Part shown: piece by piece, positions 5,357 to 7,627 of the stretch
How the letters are laid out: each line of letters opens with the position of its first letter
How positions within the stretch are numbered: the first letter of the stretch is position 1
Assembly: GCA_003447895.1 (NCBI GenBank)
Contig: DLYC01000145.1
Span: 1 to 7,627, forward strand
Origin: Lachnospiraceae bacterium
GTDB taxonomy: Bacteria; Bacillota; Clostridia; Lachnospirales; Lachnospiraceae
Length of the DNA stretch: 7,627 nt
Reading direction: 5' to 3'
The notes under the pieces: model-generated
Told to the model about the DNA's origin: nothing
Seen by the model: only the letters and a program-made list of their open reading frames with translations
The model's database searches: none
Position numbers and translations under genes: made by a program

Positions 5357-7316
5357 TTGCTCCCCCTTTTACCCCGGAAACCTTTACGGTCTCCTTGATC
5401 GACTCCTCAAGGTCGCCGATCGCCGGAATCTCTCCGTCCACATTGTCGCAGAGCCAGTCCATTGTGATGATCTCTTTATCACTGAGAGAAGGCGTATCCG
5501 GCCCTTTGAGAAGGCCGTTCTGCGTGTGGATCTCGCCCTCGAAGGGACTCACCGACTGATTAATGATCAGCCGTCGCAGAGACATCACCGCTTTTCTCGA
5601 CGCATAGGGAAGATCATCCGAGAGGATGATATCCACAACGCCAGCCGACATGCCCCACCAGTAATTGACGGCCTTATTCCTGCTCCCCTCTTTTCTTGCG
5701 TCCAGTGAGCCGTCAATGAGTTTTTTCAGGATCTGTTCGTAGTACTCGCCCCACTGATAGACGGGCGCGGCCAGATTTAAGATCTCCTGCTCCTTCCGGA
5801 TCTTTCCGTCTTTTCGCGCCGATCCGGCAGGCAGGATCTTATAGAGTCCGTACTTTCTCGTAGGATCCTTGGGCTTGATCATATCGATTCCCGAGATGAT
5901 GTCGCATCCGCTCTCGATCAGCTCCTTCTCCCAGTCCGTCCCCTTCTTGGAGGCCCAGACGAGCTTTACCCTCGCATACGGGTCAAACCAGGCGGCGCCG
6001 AGCGCGAAGGCATTGATATTGGCGATCCCTCCGTAAATCGGGTAGTCGGCCCTGTAGCCGATCAGATGATTCTCCGAGAGCGAAGCCGCAAGGCAGCCCA
6101 TGAGGAATTTGGCCTCGTACATTCTCGGATAATAGGTGGGCACCGAATGGAGCGAGAGGTTTACCGAGCAGTTCATGATCCTGAGCCCGGGATACCGGAT
6201 CGCCGCTTTCAGGCACTGTTCCATCATCGCGGGCGATGTGGCGAAGACGATATCCTCCTCATCCGTGCTGCAGGCTTCGAAGGCCTCTGACAGCTCCTGC
6301 GCGGTGTTGCAGTTCTCAAATTTGATCGCTTCCACTGCGCCGTCGAAGTTCTCCACCACCTCATTGGCTCCGAGCTCATGGCTGTAGACCCAGCTCGAAT
6401 CAGCGCCGTTTCTGTCAAACAAAAACGCGGCCCGGATCGGTTTCCCCGTAAAAGCGCTGTTCAGATTAAAGATCGTCTTGACGCTGCTTCCCTTTCCGAC
6501 ATCGTCCGGGTTCTTGACAAGATCAATGCTGTCACGGTTCATCTTCGTAATATATTCGTCCCAGAGCCGGAGTATTCTCTTGTCAATGGTATTGTCCGAG
6601 CTGTGAAGAAGGCTCTCAAGGCCAAACACCTCCAGATAGAGCAAAAAAGCGTCGCCTGTTGTGATCGACAGCTTCGATCCGCTTTTCGCCGCATAGCGCT
6701 TTGAGAACACCGTATAGGCGGCCCTTAAAGACTCCAGACGCTCATCCGGCCAGGGGGTTATGAGATCAAGTCCGAGCAGATCCGCCAGCTTGGCGTAGCT
6801 TCCCTCTTTTGTGAAGGTAATCTCAAAAAGGCCGGTAACGTTGAAGAAATCAATGTATTCATAATAGATCTTTGTCATCGGATCTTCTGACTTTGGCGGA
6901 AGGATCCGGATCACATTGCCGAGAATCGAGACATAGCCGATATACTTGGATACGGAAACCCGCTTGTTTCCCTCCTCGACATAGAACTTGTTCATAAATT
7001 CATAGACTTTGACCGCCTCGCGTATCCCGTCTTCGCACGCCGAGTCATACAGCTGCGACCATTTGGACGCAAACTCTGTGTTGCTTTCCATCAGCGGCAT
7101 GAAGTTGAGCGCAAACGAGTTCTGCCTCCCAACCGTTCTTGTCCCGACGATCATATCCATCGGCACTTCTCTTATTCCAAGGTCGCGCACCGCATACTTA
7201 TCAATATCGTGCACCATCGCGTTGAGGGCGGGAAGATAGGGGTACTCCCCCCGGAAAACTGCCCTTCTGTATGCCCATTCGCCCGATTTTCTGGCCTTCT
7301 CATAGTCGTCACGCAT
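5331..7316 (-). CDS. Large cytosolic BMP/Med-family ligand-binding protein with ParB-like N-terminal region
   Basis: The start is ATG 7316, because AGGAGGT (7321-7327) lies just upstream. A longer frame from GTG 7370 would add 18 residues but would begin inside the promoter. The 661-residue product has two parts. The N-terminal region (about 1-280) contains VEEGNKRVSVSKY (113-125), which resembles the E-G-N-x-R motif of ParB/sulfiredoxin-like folds. The C-terminal region (about 294-600) resembles BMP family substrate-binding proteins (Med/PnrA type). It includes SSWVYSHELG (307-316) and a GYRADYPIYGGIANINAFAL stretch (420-439). It has no signal peptide or lipobox, so unlike transporter-bound BMP lipoproteins it should stay in the cytosol, perhaps as a nucleoside or metabolite sensor. 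I recall similar long BMP-like proteins in many Clostridia, commonly annotated as transporter binding proteins. No permease or ATPase gene is present here. The metallophosphoesterase gene follows with overlap. Confidence 0.88.
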   Translation of the reverse strand: MRDDYEKARKSGEWAYRRAVFRGEYPYLPALNAMVHDIDKYAVRDLGIREVPMDMIVGTRTVGRQNSFALNFMPLMESNTEFASKWSQLYDSACEDGIREAVKVYEFMNKFYVEEGNKRVSVSKYIGYVSILGNVIRILPPKSEDPMTKIYYEYIDFFNVTGLFEITFTKEGSYAKLADLLGLDLITPWPDERLESLRAAYTVFSKRYAAKSGSKLSITTGDAFLLYLEVFGLESLLHSSDNTIDKRILRLWDEYITKMNRDSIDLVKNPDDVGKGSSVKTIFNLNSAFTGKPIRAAFLFDRNGADSSWVYSHELGANEVVENFDGAVEAIKFENCNTAQELSEAFEACSTDEEDIVFATSPAMMEQCLKAAIRYPGLRIMNCSVNLSLHSVPTYYPRMYEAKFLMGCLAASLSENHLIGYRADYPIYGGIANINAFALGAAWFDPYARVKLVWASKKGTDWEKELIESGCDIISGIDMIKPKDPTRKYGLYKILPAGSARKDGKIRKEQEILNLAAPVYQWGEYYEQILKKLIDGSLDARKEGSRNKAVNYWWGMSAGVVDIILSDDLPYASRKAVMSLRRLIINQSVSPFEGEIHTQNGLLKGPDTPSLSDKEIITMDWLCDNVDGEIPAIGDLEESIKETVKVSGVKGGASENSGHSR

Positions 7317-7320
7317 ATTT

Positions 7321-7327
7321 ACCTCCT
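7321..7327 (-). promoter_or_regulatory. Ribosome binding site that fixes the BMP-like protein start
   Basis: AGGAGGT lies directly upstream of ATG 7316, at about five bases from the AGGAGG core. It decides against the GTG at 7370, which has no such site. Confidence 0.85.
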
Positions 7328-7331
7328 GGTT

Positions 7332-7390
7332 AAAGCGCTTAGTCGCAGCGCTTTGAAATTCATTATACACAAAGTATCCGGCTCTTGAAA
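7332..7390 (-). promoter_or_regulatory. Promoter and AAAGCGCT operator of the BMP-like/metallophosphoesterase operon
   Basis: A perfect TATAAT (7362-7367) is preceded, with a 17-base spacer, by a weak -35, TTTCAA (7385-7390). Transcription would start near 7354. There begins an 8-bp perfect inverted repeat, AAAGCGCT with AGCGCTTT (7347-7354 and 7332-7339), separated by seven bases. Each half is itself centred on the palindrome AGCGCT, as in sites of LacI-family regulators; the half at 7331-7341 matches a catabolite (cre-like) consensus only in part. Its position at and just after the start point would suit repression. It could instead act as a leader hairpin next to the ribosome site. Confidence 0.55.
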
Positions 7391-7560
7391 CCCTGCTCCG
7401 CGGCCGAATCCGATTTCTCTGTTCTAAAATTTTAACCTTTTTTTAATATTTAAACTTTAGTTAAGAATACGGTGTTACCCTAATAATCAGAAGTGGTAAA
7501 CGCGACAGTTTGCCACCGCAATATTTTGCCGGACGGAATGCATCTGCATTCGTTCTCCAT
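7391..7560. other. Intergenic region, no gene seen; AT-rich tract and two hairpins
   Basis: I see no coding region with a ribosome site here. The stretch 7425-7470 is very AT-rich against a GC-rich background and could hold a plus-strand promoter or serve as an upstream element of the minus-strand promoter. Two inverted repeats follow: 7493-7501 with 7508-7516 (9 bp, one G-T pair, 6-base loop), and GAATGC with GCATTC (7536-7541 and 7546-7551, 4-base loop). Confidence 0.5.
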
Positions 7561-7605
7561 AAAAACGAGGCAAAGGTCTAACTCCCTTTGCCTCGTCCCT
7601 TTTTT
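7561..7605. terminator. Strong, possibly bidirectional, Rho-independent terminator
   Basis: A 12-bp perfect stem, ACGAGGCAAAGG with its complement (7565-7576 and 7585-7596), has an 8-base loop. On the plus strand CCC and six T follow; on the minus strand five T follow. It lies eight bases after a possible stop codon of a minus-strand gene that enters from the right, which is its simplest use. It could also end a short plus-strand transcript from the AT-rich region at 7425-7470. Confidence 0.85.
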
Positions 7606-7627
7606 ACTGCTCGCTTTTACTCGTCTG
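7604..7627 (-). CDS. Possible 3' end of a minus-strand gene (last seven codons)
   Basis: Reading the minus strand from the window edge gives QTSKSEQ and then TAA at 7606-7604, with the terminator stem starting eight bases later. The placement of stop and terminator is typical of a gene end, and all other genes here run the same way. Seven codons cannot identify a product, and the frame is chosen only because of the stop. Confidence 0.35.
   Translation of the reverse strand, partial: QTSKSEQ

Overview
The window looks like chromosome from a GC-rich anaerobic Firmicute, most probably a Lachnospiraceae-type Clostridium relative. I infer this from the gene types: a cytosolic BMP-like protein paired with a metallophosphoesterase, a Glu/Lys-rich lipoprotein, and a NifH-like/component-1-like pair. 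Strong AGGAGG-type ribosome sites also fit. Every gene I can support is on the minus strand, so the window reads from right to left.

Right part (7627 to 4661). At the far right edge a gene on the minus strand may end at 7604. Next comes a hairpin-rich intergenic stretch with a strong terminator (7561-7605). A TATAAT promoter overlapping an AAAGCGCT dyad then drives a two-gene operon. Its first gene encodes a 661-residue cytosolic protein with a ParB-like N-terminal motif and a BMP/Med-type ligand-binding C-terminal domain. The second encodes a calcineurin-like metallophosphoesterase; the two coding regions overlap by 26 bp.

Middle part (4660 to 3311). A 245-bp gap without a gene holds a dense set of inverted repeats. 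Among them is an 11-bp hairpin whose loop is complementary to the bases just upstream of the next gene's ribosome site. That gene encodes a secreted Glu/Lys-rich lipoprotein of unknown function, whose start is best placed at an internal GTG. A strong hairpin with a T8 tail closes this unit.

Left part (3310 to 1). A short promoter region with nested dyads precedes a nitrogenase-superfamily operon. It has a NifH-like iron protein (259 residues) and, overlapping it by ATGA, one very long reading frame that leaves the window after 813 codons. This frame appears to fuse two nitrogenase component-1-like domains, D-like then K-like, in one polypeptide. By-eye alignment to NifD and NifK suggests that both FeMo-cofactor ligands and about half of the P-cluster cysteines are absent. 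It is therefore probably a nitrogenase-like reductase of unknown substrate, not a nitrogen-fixing enzyme. This fused two-gene system is the most notable content; the structured leader at 4429-4607 is second.
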